A program made the translations under genes and the position numbers. 64,000 nucleotides of DNA from Hydra vulgaris. Taxonomy: Eukaryota; Cnidaria; Hydrozoa; Anthoathecata; Hydridae. How positions within the stretch are numbered: the first letter of the stretch is position 1; each line of letters starts with the position of its first letter. Positions 33,317 to 46,165 of this stretch are shown one piece after another. The stretch spans positions 45,271,001 through 45,335,000 of the forward strand of contig NC_088934.1 in the NCBI RefSeq assembly GCF_038396675.1. Reading direction: 5' to 3'. Under the pieces are notes generated by a model, which was not told the origin of the DNA, ran no database searches, and was given only the letters and a program-made list of their open reading frames with translations.

Positions 33317-34671
33317 CAATGTTACCTTTAACATTTATAATAAAAAATAATTTTTCTGGGACTGCAGTTTTTCTTGAAACTTAATGCTCAATAGTTCCTA
33401 AAAGTTATTGTAAATTACCTTTGAATGACTTTGGATAGAAAAATTTACCATCCCTGTTATAATTTATTATTATTCAATATTTTGTAATTACGTCAGAACA
33501 AAACGAGATCATCAAATATTTATTACATCCTCAATATTTTATGCTTATCTAGCTAATTCCATGGGTTATATGAGATAATACATAAGCTGTTGTCATGCTA
33601 TTTAAACTATGATAGTACTTGGTGAAGTTGCTTAAGATGATATATTTTTAGATGCTCAAGATGAGATGCAGCTTTTTATTAAGAAAAGGAGCTTTATTTT
33701 GGTATTTCATGGGCGAAAGTTTTTTCAAAAAATAGTATTGTTAACTTTTTTAGAGATAGGAAAGATTTATTGTTTTTTTTTATGGTTGAGATAATTACTT
33801 TTTAATTAAGTATAGTCCTTGAAGGTACAATTTAATTTTATTTTGTAACTATATTTTGTTATTTTGAGTTTTTTTGAGTTCCTTTAAAAGAAGCTCATCT
33901 TTGGAAACTGGTTTCCTAAGATGAGATGATTGGGTGTGTTAAAAATAACGCAATTTTTGATATCAAGGTTTTTCTTTTAATGAACTATTCATTTATATTC
34001 TTTAAGAGGAAAGATTGTATTATGATAATAATACAATTTTTCCTTTTAAATATTTGATAAAGTTTAGGCAAGTATTTGATAAAGTTTGTATATAATAGAT
34101 AATATTTAATAGGCAAGGCTTTTGATAGGTTTAGGTTTGGATAATATTTGCCTATTTAAACTATAAATTACACTTTTAGCTATTTTGTATGAAAGCTGTT
34201 AGTCTAAAGAATAAAATAAGGTAAAAAGTTCTGAGTCTGGCATAAAAACTTATTACTGAAAATGCCACTTAACTTACGTCACACGGAAAACAAGTTTTCT
34301 GCAAATCAGTAAAGCGGTTTGTATTAGAAACTTTTACAAGATGCTGAGAATTCTATACAAATTTAAAAAATATATAAAAGTTTATCAGAGGTGACCGGCT
34401 AAGGAAAATAAACTGTTTTTTTTGATACTATATATTTAACTTACGTTATTTCACTTACGTTACCGAGCGCTTATGGTCGAGAATTTTTTATATCTATTTA
34501 GAGTTAGAGTTACATAACAAAAAAATTGCAAAAGTATAAAACTAATTCATTAAAAATAATTAACAAAACAAAATTTTAAAAAACTGGTGGCACTCTTCCT
34601 GAGTGATTTTTCATAACATTAATCAAAGTTATCATATCGAAAACTTTAAAAAATTTTTACAAACTTTTATG
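33317..34671. other. No gene seen
   Basis: AT-rich; nothing recognised. Confidence 0.45.
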
Positions 34672-34908
34672 AATCCGCACCCTGAACCATTTAAAAACGT
34701 TTAAATCAGACGTCTTTTGAACGTCCGAATCGGATGTTTTTTAAACATCTGAATCGGACGTTTTTCGAATGTTCAAAACGGACGTCTTTTGAACGTCTCT
34801 TCGGAACGTTTTCGTTAATTTCATCTGGGTATCTAAAAAAAACCGTCTGAACGTTCCAATCGGACGTCTTTAAAACGTTTTTTGAACGTAAAAATGCAGG
34901 CTGGGAAT
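34672..34908. mobile_element. ACGTCCGA-rich repeat ending in GCTGGG
   Basis: Between GAATCCGCACCC at 34672 and GCAGGCTGGG at about 34899-34908 lie many copies of GAACGTCCGAATCGGACGTT-like units in both orientations. The GCTGGG end and ACGT-rich units recall the 98-bp CCCAGC palindrome at 4837-4934. The GAATCCGCACCC at the left is the same terminus as the 3.5-kb element at 52830-56377, so two elements may abut here. Confidence 0.6.
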
Positions 34909-36329
34909 GTTCTCTAAAAATTTTCATGTTTTCAAAATTATTAATTATTGGTATGCAAAATATTGTGTTTGCAAAATTTGTCGTTTTTACCTTTTTTTTT
35001 AATTATAACGTTGAAAGGTTATTTTGAGTAAATTTATTTATTTCTCTGATATAAAAACTGTAAAATTTGTAATTGAAAACTTTTTTTTTGGTATTTATCT
35101 GAGTGTATACGGACTATAATGATAAATGTGTTGATAAGAGATTTATGGGAGTGTTTACAGTCTATAATTTTAAATGTGTTTATTTTATTTAAGCTACAAC
35201 TATTCTATTTATATCAAAAGAAAATAAAGTTTTTAAACTAAAATTAAATTTTAAGTAAATTAATTATAATTTAATTATAACGGCCATTATTTATCTATAA
35301 AGTTAAAAAAGTCATTTACAAAATAATTATTTGGTATAATTCTAATTAAATTAATTATTAATAAGTAATTTATTTCTTTAACAATCTAGTTTGTTTAACA
35401 ATATAACGATCATTTTTCATCTATATACATGCTTTTATAACTGATTATACAAATATTTTATAGAATAAAACAACTCGTCCAGGAAGTGTTTCATAAATAA
35501 AACTACACCATGCTAGAAACAATATCAAGTAATATAAAACTGATGTTAAGAATTTTTAAGAATACACCGTGATAAATGTGATTCCAATAATTTTTCCAGT
35601 AATCCCTCAAGTCTTTATAATATTCCCTATACTCAATGAATCTCTAATATTAATCAGTTAAATTATAGAAAAAGTCCATTTTTGTCTTAATAATCTCTAT
35701 TACAGTAAAAGCGAGCATAGTTTATCCCACTTTAAAGTGTTAGGCAAATTAACTATATGTATTAAATCAAGAAAGAAGTTGTTGGTGCTGTAACTTTTTC
35801 ATACATTTTGCAACATCTTCAATCACCTAAGATAAATAACAGATATCAGCTACAGTTCCCAAATGAAAAAAATTTACATTACAATACATCAGGTATGCTA
35901 TCAGTAGATATCAGAAATATTTAGTAAATAATTGATCTTAGAGCATTCGATTTAAAAACATTAACATCAAGTCTTTCAAGCATTTGTTTTTTACTACTAG
36001 TACCCTATAGCAGTTGAGATATGCTATATAGTACAACTTAATTACTAGTCAAATTTTGACAACAGTTGTTATGTTATTTCGTTGACTATATGTTTCTCGA
36101 TGATATCTAACTATACAAAATGTGATTTTTTATTTTTTTATTTTGGCATCTTTTTTTATTTTTAATTGTAGGTAAACAACTAAAAGGCATTTCTTTTGTA
36201 TTAGTACTATTTTAAAATTGCTAATTTTTATTATTTGCCTTCCATAATAATACTTTTGATATTTAGTTTGGTCTATTGATGGCCAAAAAAAATTCCATAT
36301 TTTTGACAAAGAGCAGCAAACCAGGTCTC
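34909..36329. other. No gene seen
   Basis: AT-rich; nothing recognised. Confidence 0.45.
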
Positions 36330-37500
36330 TCTGTTATGAAAATACAGTTTTTTGAATTCAGCTAAAGTGAAGATGTCGGAGCAGAGAAAGTTTGTGTTTG
36401 AATTGTTTAAGTTCTTTGCATCCACCGCATTTTGAGTTCAAAAATTTCATAGTTTTACCACACGGTTGGAGAGGAAGTTATTTCTTTCAGCGCAGTTTTG
36501 AACAAGTTGTTCTTTTAGAAGTTTAGCGTGTCCACGCGGCCTAAGACTGTACTTTGAAGACTCGGTGTTTTGGTTGAAGTTGAGGGACCTAAAAATTATT
36601 TTTTTCAATTTTGCTCATGATTTTATATTGCTCAGTAAGTTCTCCTCTTTCTTGTCGTTCAGAGAAAGTGTTGTCAGGATAAGGCTTGATAGACTCTGAG
36701 TATAAGGAAGATGTTTTAAAATGGCAATATGTTTTGTGGCTAGGTGTTGAACTTGCTCGAGTTTGGCTATGCCTTGAGCTAAAAAACGGTTGCTTGTACT
36801 GCAAATTCTAGGTATGGGCGAACTTCTAGGCAGGCTTTTTTAAGCCTGCCTAGCATTCGGTTGCTAGCTGATGCAACCGCGCAGACTTGTTTTTAACTTT
36901 TAAATCGCTAGTCATAAAAACGTCTCGGTCTCGTTCAGATGACGTGCATGATAGCTGGTGAAGTTAGCCTACCAAGTTATTCATTGTATAAATACAGTCA
37001 ATTTTTTTTGTTGCTGCGCCCAGTGTGCATGACTTTGCCCTTGTCAACATTAAATGACATGAGCCATGTCTGCAACCACTTCACTGCTTCGTTGATGTTC
37101 GTTCGAAGTTCGATAACTCCGATTATTTTACAGTCATCTGCATACATTTTAAAATGGTGTTGTATTTTGTCTGGCAAATCGTTAGTGGTCCAAAATCAGA
37201 TCCTTATGGCACACCGCTAGAAACTGTTTTTCAATCGGGATTATTGTTACCAGTGGCGACGCGTTGTAGGCGGTTGGTTAGCCAGGTCTCAATCTATTTG
37301 TGCTAGTTGTCGGTCACTCCGTAAGATTTCAGCTTATGCAGCAGATGACGGTGCGGAACTTTGTAGAATGTTTTAGCAAAGTCTGTGAATATGGTATCGG
37401 TTGGGTAACCTTTGCAGACAGCTTCAGTCAGGATGTCGCGAGTTTTGAGTAGGTTTGTGACGCAACCTTTTGTCTTTTGGAAACCGTGTTGAGCAGAGCT
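36330..37500 (-). pseudogene. CR1-like LINE reverse transcriptase, badly decayed
   Basis: Read from 37500 downwards, the minus strand gives FTDFAKTFYKVPHRHLLHKL (about 37390), the RT active-site block KMYADDCKIIGVIE (YADD about 37135-37146) and, near 36500-36420, NNFLSNRVVKLWNFL, the C-terminal block also present near 15980 in the plus-strand copy. Stops and frame changes are frequent. It is the same family as 14835-16205, in opposite orientation and older-looking. Confidence 0.85.
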
Positions 37501-38289
37501 GATATATTAATTTGCTATGTTTATAGTTACTTAGTATATTAACAATAAAAATATATATATATTTTTTTCCATTCTGTCGGTACGCTTGGTAACAAATTCT
37601 TTTTATAAATTGATATTTTACCGGTAAAATATTAAAAAATTGTTTTTATGTAGTGTTATATAGTAAAACTCCAAAAAAAAATATCAATGACACATGAAAG
37701 GAAGGTTAAATTAATGGGCCGTTATAAAACTATTACGTTATTAAAGTTATCCCAATGAAGGGGTGGCAATGATAACATTTTTAAGATTTTTGAGGGGAAC
37801 ATTAAAATATTTTGTTTAATGGAATACTATAAAAGAGTATAATGGTATATCAGGAAATAAATAATAATAAAAAAAATATTGTACTGAAGAGTTATTTATC
37901 AAAAAAACTCAAAAACCTTATTAATGACAACTGGTATCTATTCCTCAAGCATTTTTTTTATACAAATTTTTTACAATTTAAAAACGCCTAATTTTAAATT
38001 AGGCGTTTCAATTTTTAAATTAAAATACTTGATTTACAGTATTAAATGTCAATAAATACCTAATAATTGTCAATAACCAGTCAAAAAATTAAATTATTCT
38101 GTTTGAAAGTTCAACAATAACTCAGTCGAACAACATTTTTGAAAACCAAATTGCTTTTTATTTAATAAATTGTTTGAAGTTAAGCATTTATACATCTATG
38201 AAAATCATACAAGCAGCGCTGTATTTAGCCAAAAGGCAAACAAATCTCAGGATTTTTTTTGGAAAAAAGAGTCCTGAGCTTTGAATTTA
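37501..38289. other. No gene seen; one perfect hairpin
   Basis: AT-rich. AAACGCCTAATTT and its inverse AAATTAGGCGTTT (about 37982-38009) form a hairpin with almost no loop. No other structure. Confidence 0.5.
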
Positions 38290-38568
38290 CAACCCCTTCA
38301 AATTGAGGGGAACTTAAACTTTATATGGTCATAATTTTTGAAAGCTAAAATATTTTACTATGATATTTAAAATTTATCGATGAATATAAGTCTAGTTGAG
38401 AATAGTACAAAAAATATTTTATCAACTTGCAGTTCTCACGTTTGGGGCAGGGGGGACACAAATTTTGTGGCTTTTTGTTCCCAGCCTCCAATCATCGCAA
38501 TTTTTTGCAAAGCATCCTTATTTGACATAAGTATAAACATATAAATGTTTGGCGTTTGCTCCATGCTT
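38290..38568 (+). repeat. Dispersed repeat A, copy 4
   Basis: Longest recognisable copy: TTTATATGGTCATAATTTTT, GTTCTCACGTTTGGGGCAGG, CCCAGCCTCCAATCATCGCA and TGGCGTTTGCTCCA in the same order as copies 1 and 3. Confidence 0.7.
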
Positions 38569-38932
38569 CAACAAAAAGTGGCTTAAAATTTGATCTTTTA
38601 AAGGTAAGTTTTGTTAATAACGAGTCATTATATTCCAAAAATTAGTTCTAATTTTTAGGTAGATATTTTTTTTTACTTAATTAATGTTATTTTTTTGAGC
38701 TAATTTAAAGTACTCATATTACCAAGTGGTCTGGGTAATATGAGCACTTTCGTTACTTTTTTAAAACCTTTGTGTTTTTAAAAAAAATATTTGGGTGCCC
38801 AAATATCTAAGTGAATCATGAGTAGTGATCCCTAAAACCTGTTTATTCGCAAAAATTTTGGATCCAACATAATTATTTTTTAATATATTCAAATTTTCGC
38901 TTATGGTACTCATATTACACTAATCTACCCTA

Positions 38933-39011
<79 letters not shown>

Positions 39012-39206
39012 TTTAAAAAAGTAACGAAAGTGCTTATATTACCCAGACCACTTGGTAATATGAGTACTTTAAATTAGCTCAAAAAATAACATTAATTAAG
39101 TAAAAAAATTATCTACCTAACAATTAGAACTAATTTTTGGAATATAATGACTCGTTATTAACAACACTTACCATTAAAAGATCAAATTTTAAGCCACTTT
39201 TTGTTG
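38569..39206. repeat. Long inverted repeat, ~200-bp arms around (AT)n
   Basis: The left arm (38569-38770) and right arm (39007-39206) are near-identical inverses. Each contains CAACAAAAAGTGGCTTAAAA, a GAGTCATTATATTCC stretch, and ATGAGTACTTTAAA/TTACCAAGTGGTCTGGGTAA blocks. The spacer includes ATTACACTAATCTACCCTAT and about 70 bases of (AT)n (38935-39007). Related GGTAACATGAGTATACTTAAA and ATTACCCTAATCTATCCTAT recur near 39800-39845, so this looks like two head-to-head or nested copies of one DNA transposon family. Confidence 0.85.
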
Positions 39207-40217
39207 GAACAATACTACTACGTTTTTCCGCAAAAAAAAAAAAAAAAAAATCAGTTCATTATTCTTTCAATTTTATTAAATCAGACCTTAAAACGATAAA
39301 AATTTAAATCTTTTGAATTTAAATTACAGAAAAATAATTAGTATTGTTAAAATATCAAATTTTTTGAGTTTTGTTTTTATTCAAAAAGCACTGCAATTTA
39401 TGGACTTTAAACTAGGTAATGTCAGTGAAAAACACTGGGTAATTTCACCATGTTCATATTACAAAAAAATGGCTTCTTTTAATAAAGTCAAAACTAAATG
39501 TTTCTATGCATCGTTTTTCAAACAAAAATTGGTTGAATTTTTAGCTAACATTTTTTTTTATTAAAAAATGGATTTCATTTTTTTAGCACCAAAATTTCGC
39601 GCCACACAGGTTTATTCATGCGTGATGATATTATTTTAACAACATAAAAAGTTAAACAGCGTTTTAATCAGAAGATAGCCGCAAATTACTGCTTGTAAAT
39701 TTAAGCTAGCGGTACTGATTTCTGTTATCACCGCATATAGTCGATTCAAAAAATTCAAAGCAGCTTTAAGTTCACTACATACATCTAAGAAATCTTTAAG
39801 TATACTCATGTTACCAAGGTGGTCATATTACCCTAATCTATCCTATATAAAACCTTTAAAAATTTTTGTCTACTTTTTAACATTTACGTCATCGATTAAA
39901 AGTATCATTAATAGTTGACGTAATTCAGTTATACTGCTATTACCGAATAGCAGTAAAACTGAATTATCAATTTTGGTCATTATATTTATAAGCAATATTT
40001 CAACAAATGGTTAAAAACTGTACAGTCAACTACCAAAAACTAGTTTAGTTTCCGAAATGATTTTAAGAAAACCTGCTTTATTATCAAAAGCAACACAATT
40101 ATCTAAAATAATGACACTTGACATGTGTCTTTTATTTCAAAAGTTTTTTTTTAACAATGTTACAAGCTTTTTTGATCGCCTGAAGTTGCATTCTACAAAA
40201 GTCTACTTTTAATAAAG
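39207..40217. other. Probable remainder of the flanking repeat; no gene
   Basis: Includes a poly-A run near 39233-39250 and, at 39800-39845, the ATTACCCTAATCTATCCTAT motif shared with 38905. Short AT-rich ORFs here do not look protein-like. Confidence 0.4.
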
Positions 40218-40218
40218 T

Positions 40219-40283
<65 letters not shown>

Positions 40284-40285
40284 CT

Positions 40286-40334
<49 letters not shown>
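40218..40334. repeat. (AAC)n microsatellite
   Basis: About 39 AAC trinucleotides with a single T interruption at about 40284, grading into AATAATAAC. Confidence 0.95.
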
Positions 40335-40335
<1 letters not shown>

Positions 40336-41595
40336 AATAACAACTAATAATAAAAATACTTAATATAGCTATGTACTAAAAATAATTAAAACTTTATGAT
40401 AATTTATAAACTTTTATCTATCAAATTTAATTGCATAAAAGTGCGCCATCTACTAAACTTTCATATCATTACTATATTTACAAAACATTTAGTTTCTACA
40501 AATCTTGTAGATATCTTGTTGTAGATATCTTGTTATCTGAAAAATACAACCATATGATATATATAATACGGTTGTACTTTTTTTTCAACTCAGAATTAAC
40601 TTTAAATAAGTTTGCAAAATATAGTTTATATAGTTTAAAGTTCAGCATTATCCAAATGGTTGAAGTTATTCTCTGTCTTTCTGGAAATATAATTTGCATT
40701 ATTAGGCACTTTTAATTAAAAATTAACAAGTATAAACAGTTTTTTTTTTATTGTGATTAAATTAAAATTATTAGGTATTACTAATATCAATGAGGTACCT
40801 AAGTTTACAAAGACAAATGATAATTACATATACGTAAGTCTTAGTTAAAAAATATTACACGTTACTATGGTTATAACTTTTTAACCTAGATCATCGAGAC
40901 TTAATATTTTTGACGTAACAGCCAATCAAAACCATTTAAGTTTTAATCCTTTTCATTGAATAAAAGTAAATTAATTTTTGGTATAGATTAAAAAAAGAAT
41001 TGAATAAAAATTATACTTTTTCAAAAACAAAATTTTGAGCAAATTTGAAAATTTTTAAAAATATAAATCAAGTTTTTTTTTTTTTACTACTTATAAAGTA
41101 CATTAGGATGTACATTTTTTTGATGCACGTTTGTATTCACTCTATTTTTGTAAGAGACATTTTACGCATTTAGTTAAATTTATTGTTTCACTGCGCATAT
41201 AACTAATAAATATTATATATAATATATAATATATACTGATGTCTCGCGTCCTTCACGTCTGCTAACTTGGATTTAAAAAAAGATGCAAGCTGAATATAAA
41301 AGGATAAGAGATTAGAACATTTTTTTCAAATTTTAGCCAGTCTAAGAAATTAATTTGAAAGAAAAATGCTCGTTCATAAATTATTTTAGAATGAAGATAT
41401 ATTCTATGACATTTTTGCCGCTTCTTTGCGCTTAGCTGAGTAGTAAATAAGAAAAATAGTATAAAAGGAAAATGGGTCAGCTCGGGTGCTACAGAATATT
41501 CCAAATCATGTCAAGGTACGTTTGATTGGTTACATACCAAAGACATATCAATTGTTCCAGAATATCATATTCTAAAAATTCTAGAGATAAATTTC
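40335..41595. other. No gene seen
   Basis: AT-rich. ATCTTGT(T)GTAGATATCTTGTT is duplicated at about 40503-40535. Otherwise unassigned. Confidence 0.4.
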
Positions 41596-41596
41596 G

Positions 41597-41704
41597 ACAA
41601 GAGTTGGGAAGTGGCGAATATGGTCTTATTAGGGATGATGGTGATAACGTTACAACAAAAGCTTGGGGGCCATTTTTTATTAGATTTTTTAACGTCGACA
41701 TTTA
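41597..41704 (+). other. Possible isolated exon, unidentified
   Basis: The plus frame reads DKFRQELGSGEYGLIRDDGD followed by NVTTKAWGPFFIRFFNVDI and a stop. The minus strand over 41489-41701 is also open (KNLIKNGPQAFVVTLSPSSL). Both have a higher GC and codon complexity than the surroundings. Only one can be real, and neither matches a family I recognise. Confidence 0.25.
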
Positions 41705-42390
41705 AAACCATTATTGAAGTTTCTCATGCTCTTATTATAATGTTTTAGCAACATTTCTTGAAAACGTAAAGTTATAAAACATCAAAAACAGCATCGTACT
41801 AATTTTTCTTTTATGTGATATTTTGGATTAATTTGTATAAACCGTCATCAGACGAAAAATATTTTACGTATGATAACAAAAGATTAAAAAAAAAAACTTC
41901 TCGTTAATGACGTACGAATTACAATGAATTACAATTAACAATTAATTACAACGAAAGCTCGTTAGCAAAAGTTAACTTCCTTTCTTAGATAAATTTATAA
42001 GCTAAATCTAAATCCTCATAAGAAATGAAAAATTTCTAATAACTCTCAAAGAAATGATCTTGCCAAGTTACAAGAATGAAAAATCACTTTTTTTTTGGAA
42101 TAGATTCGCAAAATTTCAAACATCAAAAGTCTCCAGGTTTTATGGCTGGCAATAGATTGCGTCAATTTTTAGAAAACTTTCAGACAGAATAAAAGCAGAC
42201 CCTTTTTTTAAAGAAATAAACAATTGGACACTAAAGTAGTGTAATAAACAATATTGCCGCTTTGAAATTTAGCACATTCAAAAAAAAAAAAATCAAAAAC
42301 TTTTCATTTTTGGTTGCTTCAGCCATCTGCTACAAATTATTGTCTCAAATAAATATAATTTCAGCAAATTGATGCGACCAAAAAAGATGC
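41705..42390. other. No gene seen
   Basis: AT-rich; nothing recognised. Confidence 0.4.
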
Positions 42391-42532
42391 AACTTGACAT
42401 TGGAAAAAAGAGCAACCAAGATTATGAAAAAATACAAAGAAAATATCTTGTATCTGCTCAAATTTCAGCCAGAGAACTGGCTCAGCAATTAGATTTAGAA
42501 AAACAGATTAAATCAAATTTTCAACTGTCATA
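42391..42532 (+). pseudogene. Possible Tc1-like helix-turn-helix remnant
   Basis: The frame reads SAQISARELAQQLDLEKQIK before a stop. ISARELAQQL resembles the DNA-binding helix-turn-helix of Tc1-type transposases. No catalytic motif follows, so the call is weak. Confidence 0.3.
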
Positions 42533-43190
42533 AACTTCAGAATAAAGAATTATTATTCACAATTAACTCGAGACTTTGTTACCATCAAAGCACAAAAAGT
42601 TTATTTTTATTGAAAGCTTATGAGATCTATATGAATGTGAAATTTTCTGTTGTGAAAAGTTGTATAAAAAATTGGGAGAAAAATGTTCCTTACTTTTAAC
42701 TTTGTTTCAACTATGTTTCAAAATGGCTTCAAGATCACCACAATTATTTTATTTTAATTTTTTATCTCTCACAAAAATCTTGCTGTTGAAAATTGATTCT
42801 CCATTATTTTCGGTCCAAATCCCTAATTCTCCAATATTTTTGGTCCAAATCTCTAGGGAAAATATAACTAGTAGTAAAAGGATATTTTGATTTAAAGTTT
42901 TAAACTTTTATTTAACAGTTCACTTTTTGTTTGTAAATTACAAGCAAATGAACGTATAGTTGCTATACACGAATACAACTTATAGTATATGCATGCTATA
43001 CAAAAAAAATTCCTTATATTAGGAATTATAAAATTTCTTTTTTAATTAGTATTATAAAGAAACTTAAAAATATTTTAAACTAATATACAATATGAAAAGT
43101 TCTTAATATTTTCTCAATCATATATTTTTTTTGGCGAAAATATTAGAAACGCTAACTTTAGTTACGGTGATTTTAGTTTTTGCTAACTTA
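42533..43190. other. No gene seen
   Basis: AT-rich; TCCAATATTTTTGGTCCAAAT-like direct repeats at about 42800-42850. Confidence 0.4.
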
Positions 43191-43318
43191 ATATAAAACT
43201 AATACAGGGTGTCTATCTTGCTGAAAAAACTTAACCTAAAATTAATGCAGGGTGTCCGTCTAACTGAAAAAACTCAACATAAAATTAATACACAGCGTTC
43301 ATCATGCTGAAAAAACTG
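43191..43318. repeat. Three-copy tandem repeat, ~43-44 bp unit
   Basis: CAGGGTGTCTATCTTGCTGA at 43205 recurs with changes at 43248 and 43293, each followed by AAAAAACT and AAAATTAAT. Three diverging units. Confidence 0.8.
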
Positions 43319-43395
43319 AAATGAGCTGTTTTTGAAAAATATGCCGGAAAAACTGGAAAATATACTGTTTTATCTTTGATGCCTAAAAATCTGTA

Positions 43396-43527
43396 ATGGG
43401 CACAATGCGTTTTTTAAACGTTTTTTGGGCGTTTTTTTATTAGGTTTAAACGTAATAAAAAAACGTTTAAACCTAATAAATTTAAAACTCCCAAAGAACG
43501 TTTAGAAAATGTACCGTTCCCACTAGG
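43396..43527. mobile_element. Small inverted-repeat element, ATGGGCACAATGC ends
   Basis: Left ATGGGCACAATGCG and right inverse AGTGGGAACGGTAC are imperfect terminal repeats. The interior contains AACGTTTAAACCTAATAAA inverted segments. About 130 bp; family unknown. AACGTTT-rich content resembles the CCCAGC elements. Confidence 0.5.
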
Positions 43528-44781
43528 TAGAGTTTTATTTTAGCAAATATTTGTAGTTACCTAGATTAACTTATAATAAGTAATAAATGCTGGAATTTTT
43601 TCGAACATTTATTACTTATTATTATTTAAAACCTTAACTTTTATTATTATTATTTAAAACCTTATTTTTGAAAAGTATTCCTAAAAAACGATTTTTTTAG
43701 AAGTGATGTGGGACAAAGAAAATTTATTGATATCCCAAATCACTTTTTTGCAATTGTGAAAACCTCTTGAATATTTTGATGAAGATTACGTGGTTTACGC
43801 TTTAATAGTTGTAAACTAATATTCATTGTTAATAAATTGTTAATTATTCGCTTGCCCTACTTAACCTCATAACTGTCCCACTTTACCCCAATAGCACAGT
43901 TCATCTAAAATCAAAAATATATATACTTTATTATAACCTGCTGTCAATCTTAAGGGATGAAATTATGGCCCAAAGTGATTCTTCATTTGTTAAAACTTGT
44001 TTGATGCATTACATAAACCATATAAAAAAGAAAATTATTCTAGAAGTATATTCTTAATGTCTCACTTCTTCCCACTCTCCCCTATACACAGACAAAAACA
44101 AAAAAACAAAAAAACAAAAAAACCTTTTTAATTTAAGCTGATTGAATAATTGGAAACAATTATTTTGTTGATTTTAATATTAGTTATTGCTAATAAATTA
44201 CGAAGTATAAAAATATTTAAATATATTTCTTTGTAAATCTGATTTCTACAAATGTTCTTCTACTTTTGTACCATAAATGCTGTATTTTTTTGTTTGTTAA
44301 TATTTCTCAGAAAAGTTTTTAAAATTTATTTCTGGTTGTTTTTGTAATGAAGTTTAAAAATCTATATTATATATAAACATAATTATATAACTTTTTTTTT
44401 TTTGGTTTATCTTAATTGTTAGTTTTAGTTACTAATTGACAGAATTTTTAAAAATTACGTATTAACACACTGCAATGTTATGTGTTATGTCTTGAGTCAG
44501 CGATGGCAAACCTTTGACATATGCGTAACTAAGCAACACGCAAAACGATTTTACATGATACAAAAAACTAGAAAAGAAAATAAAAGGAACACATAAAAAA
44601 TGTTAAGGAAAATAAAGTAACACGCAATCTTCTTTTATAACATGATGAGCATTTGACACGCATAAAAAAAAAAGTTTGTCACTTAGCAAACAAAAAAATT
44701 ATTAGATTTAGAAATATTGAAGTACCTAGGTATACCAGCCGATGTATATAATAATTATATATACCACCTACATTCATATAC
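43528..44781. other. No gene seen; 3' flank of the host gene
   Basis: AT-rich. No AATAAA signal was seen on the minus strand in the first ~150 bases after the stop at 44782. Confidence 0.4.
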
Positions 44782-45330
44782 TTAAATAAACTTTTTGCAT
44801 GGTGGAGGAAATTGATAGGTAACCGGTCCAATTAATGCTTTTGGTAGTAAGTTTTTTCCATCTAAACTTTTGTTAAAAAAACCAGCATGTATTTGCATAT
44901 ATTTCGTTAAAGATGATTTTTTAATATCATTATCAAAGTTATTTTTCTTTAAATCAACCTGGGATAAAATATTGAAATTACTAGGAGAAGAAACTACACT
45001 TTCAGAAAATTTCTTGTTAATATTCAAGTCGGTTTGAAACCAACGATATGTGTTTGGTTGCATATTTACTTCCTGATCTACAGAATCATTTGCTTCCGCA
45101 TTTATTTGTTGACTTTCGCAATTAGTCGTTTGTAAATTTATCTGCTCAGTCAAATAGCTTGTTAGGTTGATATTTGTTTGTTGATTCATGCTTACAGTTG
45201 ATTGGATACTTGTTTGATCTTCCCCAAAAATAAATGGTACGTTTTCTTGCTGATTCACATTATGAGACGATTTTATATTTACTTTTTTTTCCATGAAACT
45301 AATTTCTATCTTACAGACCTGTCTTTTATC
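44782..45330 (-). CDS. Terminal exon of an unidentified host gene
   Basis: The minus-strand exon begins after TTTAATTTTAG at 45332-45331 (acceptor) with [18 protein letters not shown] in phase 0 and stays open to the stop ending at 44782. The protein is Asn/Gln-rich in the first half ([20 protein letters not shown]) and ends with [19 protein letters not shown] and [14 protein letters not shown]. There is no transposase or RT motif, and codon composition is less biased than in the surrounding junk. It joins without a phase change to the exon at 47302-47869. The intervening intron holds an (AT)n tract and an antisense hAT fragment. Function unknown; likely intracellular and disordered. Confidence 0.55.
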   Translation of the reverse strand, partial: DKRQVCKIEISFMEKKVNIKSSHNVNQQENVPFIFGEDQTSIQSTVSMNQQTNINLTSYLTEQINLQTTNCESQQINAEANDSVDQEVNMQPNTYRWFQTDLNINKKFSESVVSSPSNFNILSQVDLKKNNFDNDIKKSSLTKYMQIHAGFFNKSLDGKNLLPKALIGPVTYQFPPPCKKFI

Positions 45331-45367
45331 CTAAAATTAAACTTAATGGAATTAATGGTTTTTATAT

Positions 45368-45496
<129 letters not shown>

Positions 45497-45844
45497 AAAT
45501 ATATATATATGAAAAAATATCAATCACTCTTAAACCGAAAAGAGCTGTATTTTTAAAGAATACAACATTAAAATTAACAGTTAAAAAAAAAGGAAGAATA
45601 AATGCATGTGTAAATGGATTTATGCGTATTTGCAAATATATGTATGTATGATAATTTTGGAGGTGAACTATCTCATGCAGTGGTTTGGCGTTTTAGTCGC
45701 CAGAAGCTAGAATGCCAAACGTACCGACGTTTGGTAATCTGCCTTCACATACAGCGACACCATGGTATGGCTTTTTAGTTTCCTTTCCGCAACCCTTTGG
45801 ATAATTAACAAATTTATATTTTGTAACCATGAGCGAGATATCAT

Positions 45845-45925
45845 CTCGTTCTCGTTTCTCGTGAGAAATGGGACTTCTCGTGAGAAACGAGAAATAGAAA
45901 ATTCTCGCGAGAAGTAGAACGAGAC
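45845..45925. repeat. TTCTCGTGAGAA inverted motifs, possible hAT end
   Basis: CTCGTTCTCGTTTCTCGTGAGAAA is followed by CTTCTCGTGAGAAACGAGAAA and TTCTCGCGAGAAGTAGAACGAGA. Dense self-complementary CTCGT/ACGAG units, typical of hAT termini. The BED/hAT remnant begins 380 bases downstream. No matching right end or target duplication was found. Confidence 0.4.
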
Positions 45926-46029
45926 TTAAATATTATATTACTTTCCAAATTAAAAATTATTATAATTTACAAAATGTTTAATAAATTTTTTTTTTAATTA
46001 ATTAATATTTTGACTCCGTGATTTTAATA

Positions 46030-46165
46030 AATCTAATTAAAAATTTAATTTGTTTTTGACAAAAACAAATTAAATTTTTAATTAGATTTTTTAATTAGAT
46101 TTTAAAAAAAAATCTAATTAAAAATTTTTAATTAGATTTTAAATATTTTTAATTAGATTTTAAAT
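46030..46165. repeat. AT-rich hairpin plus TTTTTAATTAGATT tandem units
   Basis: AATCTAATTAAAAATTTAAT and its inverse (46030-46088) are separated by GAC. TTTTTAATTAGATTTTAAA-like units follow in tandem to about 46165. Confidence 0.8.

Noticed and set aside
36939..37220. Plus-strand ORF of 93 codons
   Set aside because: Antisense to the decayed CR1-like RT whose YADD motif is on the minus strand.
40218..40334. Poly-Gln/Asn/Thr coding tract
   Set aside because: Pure (AAC)n with no surrounding coding frame.
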